Source: Shinella yambaruensis (GTDB taxonomy: Bacteria; Pseudomonadota; Alphaproteobacteria; Rhizobiales; Rhizobiaceae). From it: a stretch of DNA of 64,000 nt. Below, in pieces: positions 7,702 through 16,651 of this stretch. The notes beneath the pieces are model-generated. The model searched no databases. It was not told the DNA's origin and saw nothing but the letters and a program-made list of their open reading frames with translations. How positions within the stretch are numbered: the stretch's first letter is position 1; each line of letters opens with the position of its first letter. A program made the position numbers and the translations under genes. The stretch is from assembly GCF_022899355.1 (NCBI RefSeq), contig NZ_JALJCK010000013.1, positions 124,001 to 188,000 of the forward strand, written 5' to 3'.

Positions 7702-8652
7702 ATGTCGGCTTTCGTCAGCTCGCCTCTCTTCCGGCGGATTTCCAAGGTCCCGCCATCCTATTACCTGCTCGCCGCGCTGCTCGTCATCCTCTTCGTCGCG
7801 CGCCCGCAGATGCTCAACGCCAATGTGCTCGGCGTCTTCGTGCGCCAGGTCGTGCCGCTCGGCATCCTCGTGCTCGGCCAGCTTCTGGTGATGCGGGTGA
7901 AGTCGATCGACCTCTCGGGTGGCGGCATCATCCTTCTCATCAACTATTGCATCTCGTCCGGCATCTTTCCCGGCGCCTCGCTCGGTTTCTACGTCGCGCT
8001 CGCGCTGGCGACCGGCCTTGCCATCGGCCTCTTCAACGGCCTGATGGTGGCCAAGCGCCGCGTTTCGGCGGTCATCGTCACGCTGGCGCTCTCCATCGTG
8101 CTCGTCGGCTTCGTGCAATACCTTTCGAGCGGCAAGCCGCCGGGCGACGTGCCGAAAATCTTCGGCGAGCTGTTCAACACCCGCTTCATTGGCCTGCCGA
8201 GCCCGGTTCTCTTCTGGATCGCGCTCACCGCGCTGATGGCGCTGCTGCTGTCGCAGACCGTCTTCGGCCGTTTCGTCGCCGCCGTCGGGGAAAGCATGCC
8301 GGCCGCGCATTTTTCCGGCGTGCCGGTGGAGCGCACGGTGATCCTCGCCCACACGCTCGCCGGCCTCATGGCCGCGCTTGCCGCGCTCGTCCAGACGGCC
8401 TCCATCGCCGTCGGCAGCGTGCGCGTCGGGCTCGACCTGCCGATTCTCTCGGTCGCCGCGACCATTCTCGGCGGCGTCGTCTTCGGGCGGGGCGAGGGCG
8501 GCGTCTGGGGGCCGTTCTTCGGCGTGCTCTGCTTCGCCTTCCTCTTCGTCGTCATGACGATGTTCGGCGTGGGCGACGCCGGCAAGCTCGTCGCCCAGGG
8601 CCTGATCATCCTGCTCGCGGCCATTTTCTACGGCCTTCGCGCCGGCAAGTGA
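7702..8652 (+). CDS. Ribose-type ABC transporter permease 2
   Basis: 316 aa, second BPD_transp_2 permease of the operon. It has KSIDLSGGGIILLINYC instead of the usual DLSVG motif, and DLPILSVAATILGGVVFGRGEGG near the C-terminus. The ATG at 7702 begins two bases after the stop of permease 1, so translation is coupled. Two different permeases with one fused ATPase imply a heterodimeric channel. Confidence 0.92.
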   Translation: MSAFVSSPLFRRISKVPPSYYLLAALLVILFVARPQMLNANVLGVFVRQVVPLGILVLGQLLVMRVKSIDLSGGGIILLINYCISSGIFPGASLGFYVALALATGLAIGLFNGLMVAKRRVSAVIVTLALSIVLVGFVQYLSSGKPPGDVPKIFGELFNTRFIGLPSPVLFWIALTALMALLLSQTVFGRFVAAVGESMPAAHFSGVPVERTVILAHTLAGLMAALAALVQTASIAVGSVRVGLDLPILSVAATILGGVVFGRGEGGVWGPFFGVLCFAFLFVVMTMFGVGDAGKLVAQGLIILLAAIFYGLRAGK

Positions 8653-8684
8653 CAACAACCGACAGCCATTCAAGGAGGACGTCA

Positions 8685-9341
8685 ATGGCGGACAAGCGCT
8701 CAATCCTGTGCTTTGGAGACTCGCTGACATGGGGCTGGATCCCGGTGAAGGAATCCGCACCGACCCTGCGCTATCCCTATGAGCAACGCTGGACCGGGGC
8801 CATGGCCGCAAGGCTCGGCACGGGCTACCATATCATCGAGGAAGGCCTCAGCGCCCGCACCACCAGCCTCGACGACCCGAACGACACGCGGCTCAACGGC
8901 AGTGCCTATCTTCCCGCCGCGCTCGCCAGCCACCTGCCGCTCGATCTCGTCATCATCATGCTGGGCACGAACGACACGAAGTCCTACTTTCATCGTACGC
9001 CCTACGAGATCGCCAACGGCATGGGCAAGCTCGTCGGCCAGGTGCTGACCTCGGCCGGCGGCGTCGGCACGCCCTATCCGGCGCCGCGGGTGCTCGTCGT
9101 CGCCCCGCCGCCGCTGGCGCCGATGCCCGACCCGTGGTTCGAGGGCATGTTCGGCGGCGGCTACGAGAAGTCGAAGCAGCTGGCCGGCCTCTACAAGGCA
9201 CTTGCCGATTTCATGAAGGTCGAGTTCCTGGCCGCCGGCGACCACGTCGCCACCGATGGCGTCGACGGCATTCATTTCTCGGCGGAAACCAATATCAAGC
9301 TCGGGCACGCCATCGCGGACAAGGTCGCGGCGTTGTTCTGA
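8685..9341 (+). CDS. MsAcT-like SGNH arylesterase/acyltransferase
   Basis: 218 aa. Block I CFGDSLTWGW with Ser at about residue 12, block III MLGTND at about 95, the GGVGTPYPAPRVLVV(A)PPPLAPMP region, and a C-terminal TDGVDGIHF with catalytic Asp and His. This pattern, including EEGLSARTT and DPRLNG-like segments, closely matches from memory the octameric Mycobacterium smegmatis acyltransferase/perhydrolase MsAcT and its rhizobial relatives. It has no signal peptide, so it is cytoplasmic. It is the last gene of the ABC operon (33 nt after permease 2, AAGGAGG before the ATG) and a paralogue of the esterase at 3164-3814. A role in deacylating the imported sugar is inferred. Confidence 0.9.
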   Translation: MADKRSILCFGDSLTWGWIPVKESAPTLRYPYEQRWTGAMAARLGTGYHIIEEGLSARTTSLDDPNDTRLNGSAYLPAALASHLPLDLVIIMLGTNDTKSYFHRTPYEIANGMGKLVGQVLTSAGGVGTPYPAPRVLVVAPPPLAPMPDPWFEGMFGGGYEKSKQLAGLYKALADFMKVEFLAAGDHVATDGVDGIHFSAETNIKLGHAIADKVAALF

Positions 9342-9346
9342 GCAAG

Positions 9347-9377
9347 GCCACTCCGGCTCCTCCCCGGCCGGAGTGGC
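9347..9377 (+). terminator. Terminator hairpin of the ABC-esterase operon
   Basis: GCCACTCCGGC-N9-GCCGGAGTGGC forms a perfect 11-bp stem 6 nt after the esterase stop. No strong T-tract follows, as is common in high-G+C genomes. Confidence 0.7.
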
Positions 9378-9565
9378 ACCTTCCCAGGCCTCGTTCCTGT
9401 CGAATGTCGGCAGGGCCGGCCGCTGTCGCGCTGCATCATGTCATTTGGGTGCTTGCCGCTGCTCTTCCCGGTGGATTTCCTCGCACAGGCAATTCCACCG
9501 GTCCGGCCGGGCGGCTAAGGTGCCGCTGCCATTGCCAGGGGACTGCACATGCGGAGAGCGGCCGA

Positions 9566-10879
9566 ATGACGACAATCACAGTGGACGCGGTCCTCGACCG
9601 TGCCGGCGCCGGCGCCTATCAGCGGCGGCTTCTGGCGATCTTCGGCCTGGTCTGGACGGCCGATGCGATGCAGGTGCTCGCGGTCGGTTTTACGGCGGCA
9701 TCGATCGCCGCCACGTTCGGCCTCACGGTTCCGCAAGCCTTGCAGACCGGCACGCTCTTCTTCCTCGGCATGCTCGTCGGCGCCGCGGGTTTCGGCAGGC
9801 TTGCGGACCGCATAGGCCGGCGACGGGTTCTGGTCGTCACGGTCGCCTGCGATGCGCTCTTCGGCACGCTGTCGGTCTTCGCGCCGGATTTCACCATCCT
9901 GCTCGTGCTGCGGTTCCTCACCGGCGTGGCCGTGGGCGGCACGCTGCCCGTCGACTATGCGATGATGGCGGAGTTCCTGCCGGCCAGGAATCGCGGCCGC
10001 TGGCTGGTCATGCTCGAAGGGTTCTGGGCCGTCGGTACGCTCATCGTCGCGCTTGTCGCCTGGGCCGTCAGCCTTGCGGGCATCGCGGACGGCTGGCGCT
10101 ACATCTTCGCGGCGACGGCCCTTCCGGCGCTCATCGGCATCGGCTTGCGCTTCCTGGTGCCCGAATCCCCCCTCTACCTCTTGCGCCTGGGGAGGACGCA
10201 GGAGGCGAAGGCCGTCCTCGACAGGATCCTCGTTGCCAATGGCAAGGCGCCGCTGGCGGCGGATGTGCCCCTGGTCTCGCCGCCCGTCGTCGGTAAACCC
10301 GGCATCTTCGGCGCCGATCTGCGCCAGCGCAGCCTGATGATCCTGGCAATCTGGTTTCTCGTCTCCGTCTCCTATTACGGTGTCTTCACCTGGCTGCCGC
10401 CAAGGCTGGCGGGGGAGGGCTTCGGCTTCGTCCGGGGATACGGCTTCCTCGTTTTCCTCGCGCTGGCCCAGATACCCGGCTATGCGCTGGCCGCCTACGG
10501 CGTGGAGACATGGGGACGCCGGCCGACGCTGACGGGCTTCTGCCTGCTGTCGGCGCTGGGATGCCTGCTGTTCGTCGTCGCCGGAACGGGGATGCTGATC
10601 GGTGCGTCCCTGTTGCTCATGAGCTTCGCCCTGCTCGGCACCTGGGGCGCGCTCTATGCCTTTACGCCGGAGCTCTATCCCACGGCGTCGCGGGCGACGG
10701 GCATGGGCACGGCAGGCGCCGTGGCCCGGCTCGGCGGCTTGCTGGCGCCGTCCTTGACGGGGCTTGTCGTGGAGCAGAGTTTCGGCCTTGCCATCGGCAT
10801 CTTTGCCGGCCTTCTCGTCGCCGCCGCGGTCGCGGCCTTCCTGATCGATGCGGAGACACGGCAGGCATCGCTGGCCTGA
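9566..10879 (+). CDS. MFS transporter of the metabolite:H+ symporter/SV2-like type
   Basis: 437 aa with twelve predicted membrane segments. The first-half MFS motif is GRLADRIGRRRVLVV (about residues 79-93), and the second half carries ETWGRRPTL. RFLTGVAVGGTLPVDYAMMAEFLP and FTPELYPTASRATGMGTAGAVARLGG are typical of the sugar-porter-like/NiaP/SV2 branch. It moves a small metabolite with protons across the inner membrane; the substrate is unknown. It stands alone, with 224 nt upstream and 150 nt downstream free of genes. Confidence 0.87.
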   Translation: MTTITVDAVLDRAGAGAYQRRLLAIFGLVWTADAMQVLAVGFTAASIAATFGLTVPQALQTGTLFFLGMLVGAAGFGRLADRIGRRRVLVVTVACDALFGTLSVFAPDFTILLVLRFLTGVAVGGTLPVDYAMMAEFLPARNRGRWLVMLEGFWAVGTLIVALVAWAVSLAGIADGWRYIFAATALPALIGIGLRFLVPESPLYLLRLGRTQEAKAVLDRILVANGKAPLAADVPLVSPPVVGKPGIFGADLRQRSLMILAIWFLVSVSYYGVFTWLPPRLAGEGFGFVRGYGFLVFLALAQIPGYALAAYGVETWGRRPTLTGFCLLSALGCLLFVVAGTGMLIGASLLLMSFALLGTWGALYAFTPELYPTASRATGMGTAGAVARLGGLLAPSLTGLVVEQSFGLAIGIFAGLLVAAAVAAFLIDAETRQASLA

Positions 10880-11029
10880 ACCGGCCCCAACCCGGCGAAA
10901 TCCTGCGGCAAAGGCGGGGAGCGGCAAAGCGCTGCCTGCTCTGCCTCGGCGCAGCGCAGCCGGCATCGCGCCCCTTGTGCTGCTGGGGCGCATCATGCCA
11001 TTAGGACGTCTTCCTGCGGAGACTGGTAC

Positions 11030-12082
11030 ATGATCACGAACACAATGGCCGGACGACCATGGAAGAGCCTGGTGTTTGTTGCATCCCTTTTCCTGTGGAC
11101 ATCGGCACATGCAACGCCCGTGCTCGTCGTGGATGCCGACAATCATCGGGTGCTGCATGCGGAGGATGCCGGGGTGCCCTGGTATCCCGCCTCGACGACC
11201 AAGCTCATGACGGCGCTCGTCGTGTTCGAAGCGATCCGCGCCGGCGAGGTGACCCTGACGACACCCGTCACCATGACCCGCAACGCAACGAAGCAGGCCT
11301 TCCTGGAATCCGGCCTCACCCTCGGTCGGACGATGACGCTCGAAGACGCGCTCTTTGCCATGATCACCGCCTCGGCAAACGATGTCGCCGTGGCGCTGGC
11401 GGAGGCGGTGGCCTCCGATGAGGCCTCCTTCGTTCGACGCATGAACGAGACGGCGGCGCGCATCGGGCTCACCGGCACGCATTTTTCCAATCCGAACGGC
11501 CTGTTCGACCGGAGTAACTATACGACGGCGCGCGATCTAGCGGTTCTCGGCATGGAAGTGGACCGGCTGTTCCCGGAATATCGCCGCTTCTTTCTGGCGT
11601 CGGCCGTCACGATCGACGGCAAGGAGATCAAGTCGAACAACCTGCTCTTGACCCGCTTCAGCGGCACCATCGGTATGAAGACCGGCTTCCTGTGCGCATC
11701 CGGGCGGAATTTCGTCGGACTGGCGACGCGCAATGGAAAACGCGTGATGGTGGTCGTTCTGGGCGCGACGACCGAACGGGAACGCAACGAACGGTCGGCG
11801 CAATACCTGACGGAGGCCTTCGATGGCCGCCTGTCTTCCGATGCGGGACTTCTGGAAGACCTTAAGAACCGGACCGATGTCGCGCCGCAGGACATGCGCA
11901 TCCTTCTCTGCACCGACAAGAGCGCGGCCTACGAGGCGAGCCGGAACGCGCTCTATCCGATGGGCCTGCCGGGTCACGAGACCTATCTGCAGGACGAGGT
12001 GCCGGGGCAGGTCCGCGTGATCAGCACCTGGGCCGTGGACAATGCGGACGACGTGCCGATACCCACGCGCCGTCCTTCCTGA
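11030..12082 (+). CDS. D-alanyl-D-alanine carboxypeptidase (penicillin-binding protein, S11 family)
   Basis: 350 aa. The signal peptide (about 1-29, WTSAHAT) precedes a DacA-type domain with all three active-site motifs: STTK (nucleophile Ser, about residue 55), SAN (about 113) and MKTG (about 214-217). The enzyme trims the terminal D-Ala from peptidoglycan stem peptides in the periplasm. At 350 aa it lacks most of the C-terminal extension and amphipathic anchor of PBP5 (about 400 aa), so it may be soluble. GCGGAG lies 8 nt before the ATG. Monocistronic. Confidence 0.9.
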   Translation: MITNTMAGRPWKSLVFVASLFLWTSAHATPVLVVDADNHRVLHAEDAGVPWYPASTTKLMTALVVFEAIRAGEVTLTTPVTMTRNATKQAFLESGLTLGRTMTLEDALFAMITASANDVAVALAEAVASDEASFVRRMNETAARIGLTGTHFSNPNGLFDRSNYTTARDLAVLGMEVDRLFPEYRRFFLASAVTIDGKEIKSNNLLLTRFSGTIGMKTGFLCASGRNFVGLATRNGKRVMVVVLGATTERERNERSAQYLTEAFDGRLSSDAGLLEDLKNRTDVAPQDMRILLCTDKSAAYEASRNALYPMGLPGHETYLQDEVPGQVRVISTWAVDNADDVPIPTRRPS

Positions 12083-12109
12083 CCGCTGCAACGAACCGCT
12101 TGGCGGCGC

Positions 12110-12127
12110 CCGCCCTCCAAGGGGCGG
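12110..12127. terminator. Short hairpin between convergent genes
   Basis: CCGCCC-N6-GGGCGG, a 6-bp G+C stem in the 49-nt gap between the carboxypeptidase and the convergent monooxygenase. It could serve both strands. The stem is short, hence modest confidence. Confidence 0.4.
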
Positions 12128-12131
12128 CCCT

Positions 12132-13367
12132 TCATGAGGATGCGGCCTCGCGTTGCCGGGCGATGTGGCCTGCCAGATGGTCGGCATCGTGCCAGACGCC
12201 CCAGATGAAGGACGAGGCGCGCCGCGACAGCCAGGGCAGCCCGAGGAAATAGAGGCCCGGCACCTTGGAGACGCCGCGCTCGTGCACCGGCCGTCCCTTC
12301 TCGTCGAAGGCGTCGATCTTCATCCAGCCGTAATCGACCGCATAGCCGGTTGCCCACAGGATCGTCGTGACGCCGGCCTCGCGGAGGTCCAGCGTGAGCA
12401 GCGGATCGGTCACGCAGGCCGGGTCGGGCTCCAGGATGCGCGCGGCGGGCTCTTCCGGCAGGTCGAGGCCGTTGCGGGCGGCATAGTCGTCGGCGCGGTC
12501 GAGCAGGGAGAGATAGTTGGCGTCGCCGAGCGCGATGTTCCGGGCGAGATCCGGCGCGAATGTCATCACGCCGTTCCGGAAGGCCTCGGCGCGGCCGACG
12601 AGCGTCATGCCGCGCGCCGCGAGTCGGCGGAAGTCGACCGTCTGCCCGCCATAGGCGCCGCTGACCGCGATCGTGACATGTTCCGTATTGGGGGCGGGGA
12701 CCTTGAGGTCCCAGATGCCGAGCGCGCCCAGCCACCAGCAGAAGTCGCGCCCGCGATAGCGCCGCGGCGGGCGGTCGTGCGGGCCGACGGAGAGATAGAC
12801 GCGCCGGCCCGCGCGCAGCAGCTCGTCTGCGATCTGCGTGCCGGACGAGCCGGCGCCGATCACCAGCACCGCGCCTTCGGGCAGCTGGCCCGGATTGCGG
12901 TACGTGTTGGAATGCATCTGCCGGATGCGGGCCTCGGCCGGCACGACGGCCGGGATGACCGGGCGCTGGAAGGCGCCGGTGGCGGAGACCACGCGTCTCG
13001 CCTCGATCACGCCGTCGGACGTCTCGGCACGAAAGGCGTCGCCCTCCTTGCGCAGGACCCTGACCTCGACGCCGCAGCGGATGGGCGCCTTGATCTTCTC
13101 CGCATAGGTGACGAAGTAGTCGGCCACCTGTTCCTTGGAGGCAAAGGCGTCGCCGTCGAGCCCTTCGAAGGTCATGCCGGGGAAGCGGTCGTGCCAGGCG
13201 GGGCCGTTGGCAACGAGGGAGTCCCAGCGGGCGCTGCGCCAGCTTTCGGCAATCCTGCCTTTTTCGATCACGAGATGGGGAACGCCGCGTTTGCCGAGAT
13301 GCTCGCTCATCGCGACGCCGGCCTGGCCGGCACCGATGACGAGCGTGTCCACTTTTTCCACTGGCAT
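12132..13367 (-). CDS. Flavin-containing monooxygenase (class B, YUCCA/FMO-like)
   Basis: 411 aa. The FAD-binding Rossmann motif GAGQAG lies at residues 12-17 and a second, NAD(P)H-binding motif GAGSSG near 170. An FMO-like HSNTYRNP segment lies near 152, and ATGYAVDY precedes the C-terminus. Class B monooxygenases insert one oxygen atom into nucleophilic carbon, nitrogen or sulfur substrates using NADPH. The tryptophan-rich FCWWLGALGIW segment is as in proteins often annotated as indole-pyruvate or Baeyer-Villiger type. The substrate is unknown. GAGGAAAGCGGC precedes the ATG. Confidence 0.85.
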   Translation of the reverse strand: MPVEKVDTLVIGAGQAGVAMSEHLGKRGVPHLVIEKGRIAESWRSARWDSLVANGPAWHDRFPGMTFEGLDGDAFASKEQVADYFVTYAEKIKAPIRCGVEVRVLRKEGDAFRAETSDGVIEARRVVSATGAFQRPVIPAVVPAEARIRQMHSNTYRNPGQLPEGAVLVIGAGSSGTQIADELLRAGRRVYLSVGPHDRPPRRYRGRDFCWWLGALGIWDLKVPAPNTEHVTIAVSGAYGGQTVDFRRLAARGMTLVGRAEAFRNGVMTFAPDLARNIALGDANYLSLLDRADDYAARNGLDLPEEPAARILEPDPACVTDPLLTLDLREAGVTTILWATGYAVDYGWMKIDAFDEKGRPVHERGVSKVPGLYFLGLPWLSRRASSFIWGVWHDADHLAGHIARQREAASS

Positions 13368-13929
13368 GCCGCTTTCCTCTTCCCTTGCCGGAGCGTCGAC
13401 CTTGCAGCCGACCCATGCCGATTTGTGTAGTGGAAGGCGAAAGAGGCGGACATGAGCGTTTGGTTCAGCGCTGGTTAGGCGGCCGCTAAGCTCGCCCCTG
13501 GATCATGATTTATGTATACAATTATTCTCTGCTTTCATTGAATAAAACCGGAGATTTGTGAGCGAGCTGGGCTTCTTCACCCGCCGTAGGTTCGCACGCC
13601 GTACATTTTTCAGCAGAAGATTTTCGGAGAACGACTCGCTCCGTACAAAAAGGTGGCCTCAGATTGGAGACGCCAGGATGGGGTTTCATATCATATCGTG
13701 CACGCTTAACATTTGAAAAATAATAAAAAATCTAAGGATCTTGGATGGTGGTGCCGAGCCGGGAGCGGCTGGCTGCTTCTTTTCCGGGGCTCGTCTCGAA
13801 GTGGAAGCGGAAAGGCAATTCTGGCCATCCTTGGCATAATCGCATGCATGATTGTTGCAAATATTTGCATACAATATTGACAGATGTGATAGCTTGTAGG
13901 ACGCTTGGTCAAATGGCCAAGAGGAAAGC
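13368..13929. other. A+T-rich intergenic region between monooxygenase and polyamine-type operon
   Basis: A 562-nt stretch, clearly richer in A+T than its surroundings, holding the divergent promoters. ATGTATACAA near 13512 and GCATACAA near 13868 resemble GntR-family half-sites. A perfect palindrome lies at 13856-13869 (separate entry). The open frames across 13686-13991 have no recognisable content and poor start signals. The low G+C may reflect a lost gene or a foreign insertion, but no remnant is identifiable. Confidence 0.5.
13856..13869. promoter_or_regulatory. Perfect 14-bp palindrome before the potABCD-type operon
   Basis: TGCAAATATTTGCA is self-complementary and directly abuts a -10-like TACAAT at 13870-13875, about 55 nt before the ATPase start. 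It is a likely operator for whichever regulator governs polyamine or amino acid uptake; no adjacent regulator gene is obvious. Confidence 0.45.
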
Positions 13930-14997
13930 ATGACCCAGGTGCCCCCATCCCCAGCGGTTTCGATCCGGACGGTTTCCAAGAGCTTCGGCAAGGGAATCTA
14001 TGCCTTTCGCGTGCTCGACGATGTCTCGCTCGACATAGGACGGCGCGAGTTCTTCACACTGCTCGGGCCGTCCGGCTGCGGCAAGACCACGCTGCTGCGG
14101 CTGATCGCCGGTTTCGAGACGGCCGATAGCGGCGCCATCGCCATCGAGGGCGAGGACGTCACGGCAAGACCGCCGTTCCACCGTCCCGTCAACACCGTGT
14201 TCCAGAGCTATGCGCTGTTCCCGCACCTGACGGTGGAGCAGAACGTCGCCTTCGCGCTCGAGGAGCAGGGCATGGCGCGCGATGCGATCCGCAGGCGCGT
14301 CGGCGAGGCGCTGGAGATGATGCGCATGGGCGCCTTCGCCAGGCGTCGCCCGGCCGAGCTGTCCGGCGGCCAGCAGCAGCGCGTGGCGCTTGCCCGCGCA
14401 CTGGCGCCGCGGCCGCGGGTGCTCCTCTTGGACGAGCCGCTTTCGGCGCTCGACCTGAAGCTGCGCAAGGAAATGCAGATCGAGCTGAAGATGCTGCAGG
14501 AGGAGGCGGGCATCACCTTCCTCTTCGTCACGCACGACCAGGAGGAGGCGCTTACGCTCTCCGATCGCGTCGCCGTCATGCAGTCCGGCAGGATCCTCCA
14601 GATGGGGTCGCCGCGCGAGATCTACGAGGCGCCGACCCACCGTTTCGTCGCCGACTTCATCGGCGACATCAACCTGCTCGATGGCGAGGCGCTGCCGGGC
14701 GGCGGCGTTCGCCTCGATAGCGGCACCGTGCTGCCGGCCGCGCATGCCGCGTCCGGCCGGGTGACGGTCGCCATCCGCCCTGAGCGGGCGCGGCTGGTGC
14801 CGGCCGGTACGGGGGCGCTGGAGGCGACGCTCGTCCATTCCGCCTATCTCGGCACCGCCATGCTGCACAAGCTCGAGCTGCCTGTCGGCGGCACCTTCCT
14901 GCTGCGCCAGTCCGATCCCGCCGAGGCCGCGCCGGAAGCGGGACGCCGCGTCGGCCTTTCGCTGCCCGGCGAGGCGCTGCGGGTGCTCGCGCAATGA
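13930..14997 (+). CDS. potA: Spermidine/putrescine-type ABC transporter ATPase
   Basis: 355 aa. Walker [10 protein letters not shown] (about 46-54), signature [15 protein letters not shown], Walker [13 protein letters not shown] and H-loop [10 protein letters not shown] are followed by a C-terminal TOBE-type regulatory domain. This is the PotA/FbpC layout. The start follows GAGGAAAGC. It is the first gene of a four-gene operon and overlaps the next by 4 nt. PotA-like systems import polyamines, but relatives also carry amino acid derivatives. The nearby dadA/alr genes leave the substrate open. Confidence 0.9.
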   Translation: MTQVPPSPAVSIRTVSKSFGKGIYAFRVLDDVSLDIGRREFFTLLGPSGCGKTTLLRLIAGFETADSGAIAIEGEDVTARPPFHRPVNTVFQSYALFPHLTVEQNVAFALEEQGMARDAIRRRVGEALEMMRMGAFARRRPAELSGGQQQRVALARALAPRPRVLLLDEPLSALDLKLRKEMQIELKMLQEEAGITFLFVTHDQEEALTLSDRVAVMQSGRILQMGSPREIYEAPTHRFVADFIGDINLLDGEALPGGGVRLDSGTVLPAAHAASGRVTVAIRPERARLVPAGTGALEATLVHSAYLGTAMLHKLELPVGGTFLLRQSDPAEAAPEAGRRVGLSLPGEALRVLAQ

Positions 14998-15866
14998 GCG
15001 TCGCCTTTCGCCGTCTCTGCCTCCTGTCGCCGGCCCTTCTTGTCATCCTGCTTTTGGTCGGCGTGCCGCTGTGCCTCATGGCCTGGGTCTCGCTGCTCGA
15101 CAAGGGCGGCAGTGCCGGGGTCGACTGGTCGTCCGCTCCCTCGGCGGCGAACTATGTGCGCCTCGTCTGGGAGGAGGATTTCGACGGAACGATGATCCTC
15201 AACACCGGCTATCTGTTGATCTTCCTGCGGTCGGTGGCGCTCGCCGCCGTCACCACCGTGCTCAGCCTTGCGCTCGGCCTGCCGGTGGCACTGTGGATGG
15301 CGAGCCTTTCGCGCACCGGGCGCGACGTCATGCTGCTGCTGATCACCATTCCGTTCTGGACGAACCTTCTGGTGCGCAACTACGCCTGGCTGATCATCCT
15401 ACGCGAGGACGGCTGGGTCTCGCAATTCGTCAACATGCTCTCGCCCTGGCCGGTGCAACTGCTCTACAACGATGCGGCGGTGGCGATCGGGCTCACCTAT
15501 TCCTTCCTGCCCTTCACCATCCTGCCGCTCTACACGGTGTTCGAGAAGTTCGACTGGCGCCTGCTGGAGGCCGCGCACGATCTCGGCGCGACGCGCCGGC
15601 GGGCGCTGCGCCGGGTCGTGCTGCCGATCGCCACGCCCGGCATCGTGGCCGGCGCGCTGCTCGTCTTCATTCCCTGCCTCGGCGCCTTCGTCACGCCGGC
15701 GCTGCTCGGCGGCGGCAAGACGCTGATGCTCGGCAACATCATCCAGATGCAGTTCGGCGCCTCGCGCAACTGGCCCTTCGGGGCAACGCTCGCGGTCGTG
15801 CTGCTCGCCATCATGCTCGTCGTGATGACCGCCATGGCGCTCTGGCGCAACAGGAGGACCGCATGA
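14994..15866 (+). CDS. potB: Spermidine/putrescine-type ABC permease (PotB-like)
   Basis: 290 aa with about six membrane segments. The cytoplasmic EAA loop that docks on the ATPase reads [20 protein letters not shown] (about residues 192-211). ATGA overlap with the ATPase upstream and with the next permease downstream indicates tight co-translation. Confidence 0.9.
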   Translation: MSVAFRRLCLLSPALLVILLLVGVPLCLMAWVSLLDKGGSAGVDWSSAPSAANYVRLVWEEDFDGTMILNTGYLLIFLRSVALAAVTTVLSLALGLPVALWMASLSRTGRDVMLLLITIPFWTNLLVRNYAWLIILREDGWVSQFVNMLSPWPVQLLYNDAAVAIGLTYSFLPFTILPLYTVFEKFDWRLLEAAHDLGATRRRALRRVVLPIATPGIVAGALLVFIPCLGAFVTPALLGGGKTLMLGNIIQMQFGASRNWPFGATLAVVLLAIMLVVMTAMALWRNRRTA

Positions 15867-16636
15867 GCCCGCGGCGTTTCCCCTTCACGCGCGAAACCGC
15901 GCTGCTCGTGCTGGCCTATCTCTACGTGCCGGTCGCGGTGTTGATCGTCTATTCGTTCAATGCCAATCGCACGGCGACGGTCTGGACCCATGCCTCGGTG
16001 GACTGGTACGGCCGCATCCTCGTCAATCCCTCGATCCAGGCGGCGGCCTGGAACTCGCTGGTCATCGCGGTCTGCGCCGCCACGGCCGCGACCGTCCTCG
16101 CGCTGCTGGCGGCGCTTGCGACCCGCCGCGCCTTTCTCGGCCGCGGCGCCTCGGAGGCGGTGCTCAACATGCCGCTGATCCTGCCGGAGATCGTGGTGGC
16201 GGTCGCCACGCTCATCCTTTTCGTCTCGCTCGGCGTGAAGCTCGGGCTCGGCGCGATGGTGGCGGCTCACACCGCCTTCTGCATCCCCTTCGCCTACCTG
16301 CCGATCCGCGCGCGGCTGGAGGGCATCAGCGGCACCTACGAGGAGGCAGCGCACGACCTTTACGCCAACCGCGTCCGCACCTTCCGCCGGGTGACGATGC
16401 CGCTGCTCTGGCCCGGTGTCATGGCCGGCTTCACGCTCGCCTTCGTCACCAGCCTCGACGACTTCCTGACCTCGTTCTTTCTCGCCGGCCCCGGCATGAC
16501 GACGCTGCCCGTCTACATCTTCTCCGCCATCCGCGCGGGCATCTCGCCGGAGATCAACGCGATCTCGGCGGTCATGCTGGTCGTCTCGGTCCTGCTCGTG
16601 TCGCTTTCGTTTTTCCTCGGCCGCCTGCGCCGATAA
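15863..16636 (+). CDS. potC: Spermidine/putrescine-type ABC permease (PotC-like)
   Basis: 257 aa, six-segment binding-protein-dependent permease. It opens with a long hydrophobic helix ending VYSFNANRT, the PotC hallmark. The EAA loop is EAAHDLYANRVRTFRRVTMP. The ATG at 15863 overlaps the potB stop. SLDDFLTSFFLAGPGMTTLP is characteristic of PotC proteins. Confidence 0.9.
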   Translation: MSPRRFPFTRETALLVLAYLYVPVAVLIVYSFNANRTATVWTHASVDWYGRILVNPSIQAAAWNSLVIAVCAATAATVLALLAALATRRAFLGRGASEAVLNMPLILPEIVVAVATLILFVSLGVKLGLGAMVAAHTAFCIPFAYLPIRARLEGISGTYEEAAHDLYANRVRTFRRVTMPLLWPGVMAGFTLAFVTSLDDFLTSFFLAGPGMTTLPVYIFSAIRAGISPEINAISAVMLVVSVLLVSLSFFLGRLRR

Positions 16637-16651
16637 CCTGGAGGAGCTGCA

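Noticed and set aside
13828-13850. Sigma-54 type -24/-12 promoter
   Set aside because: The GG and GC dinucleotides are not spaced by ten bases.
13686-13991. 101-codon minus-strand frame before the pot operon
   Set aside because: Overlaps the potA start and the palindrome; no family match and poor start.
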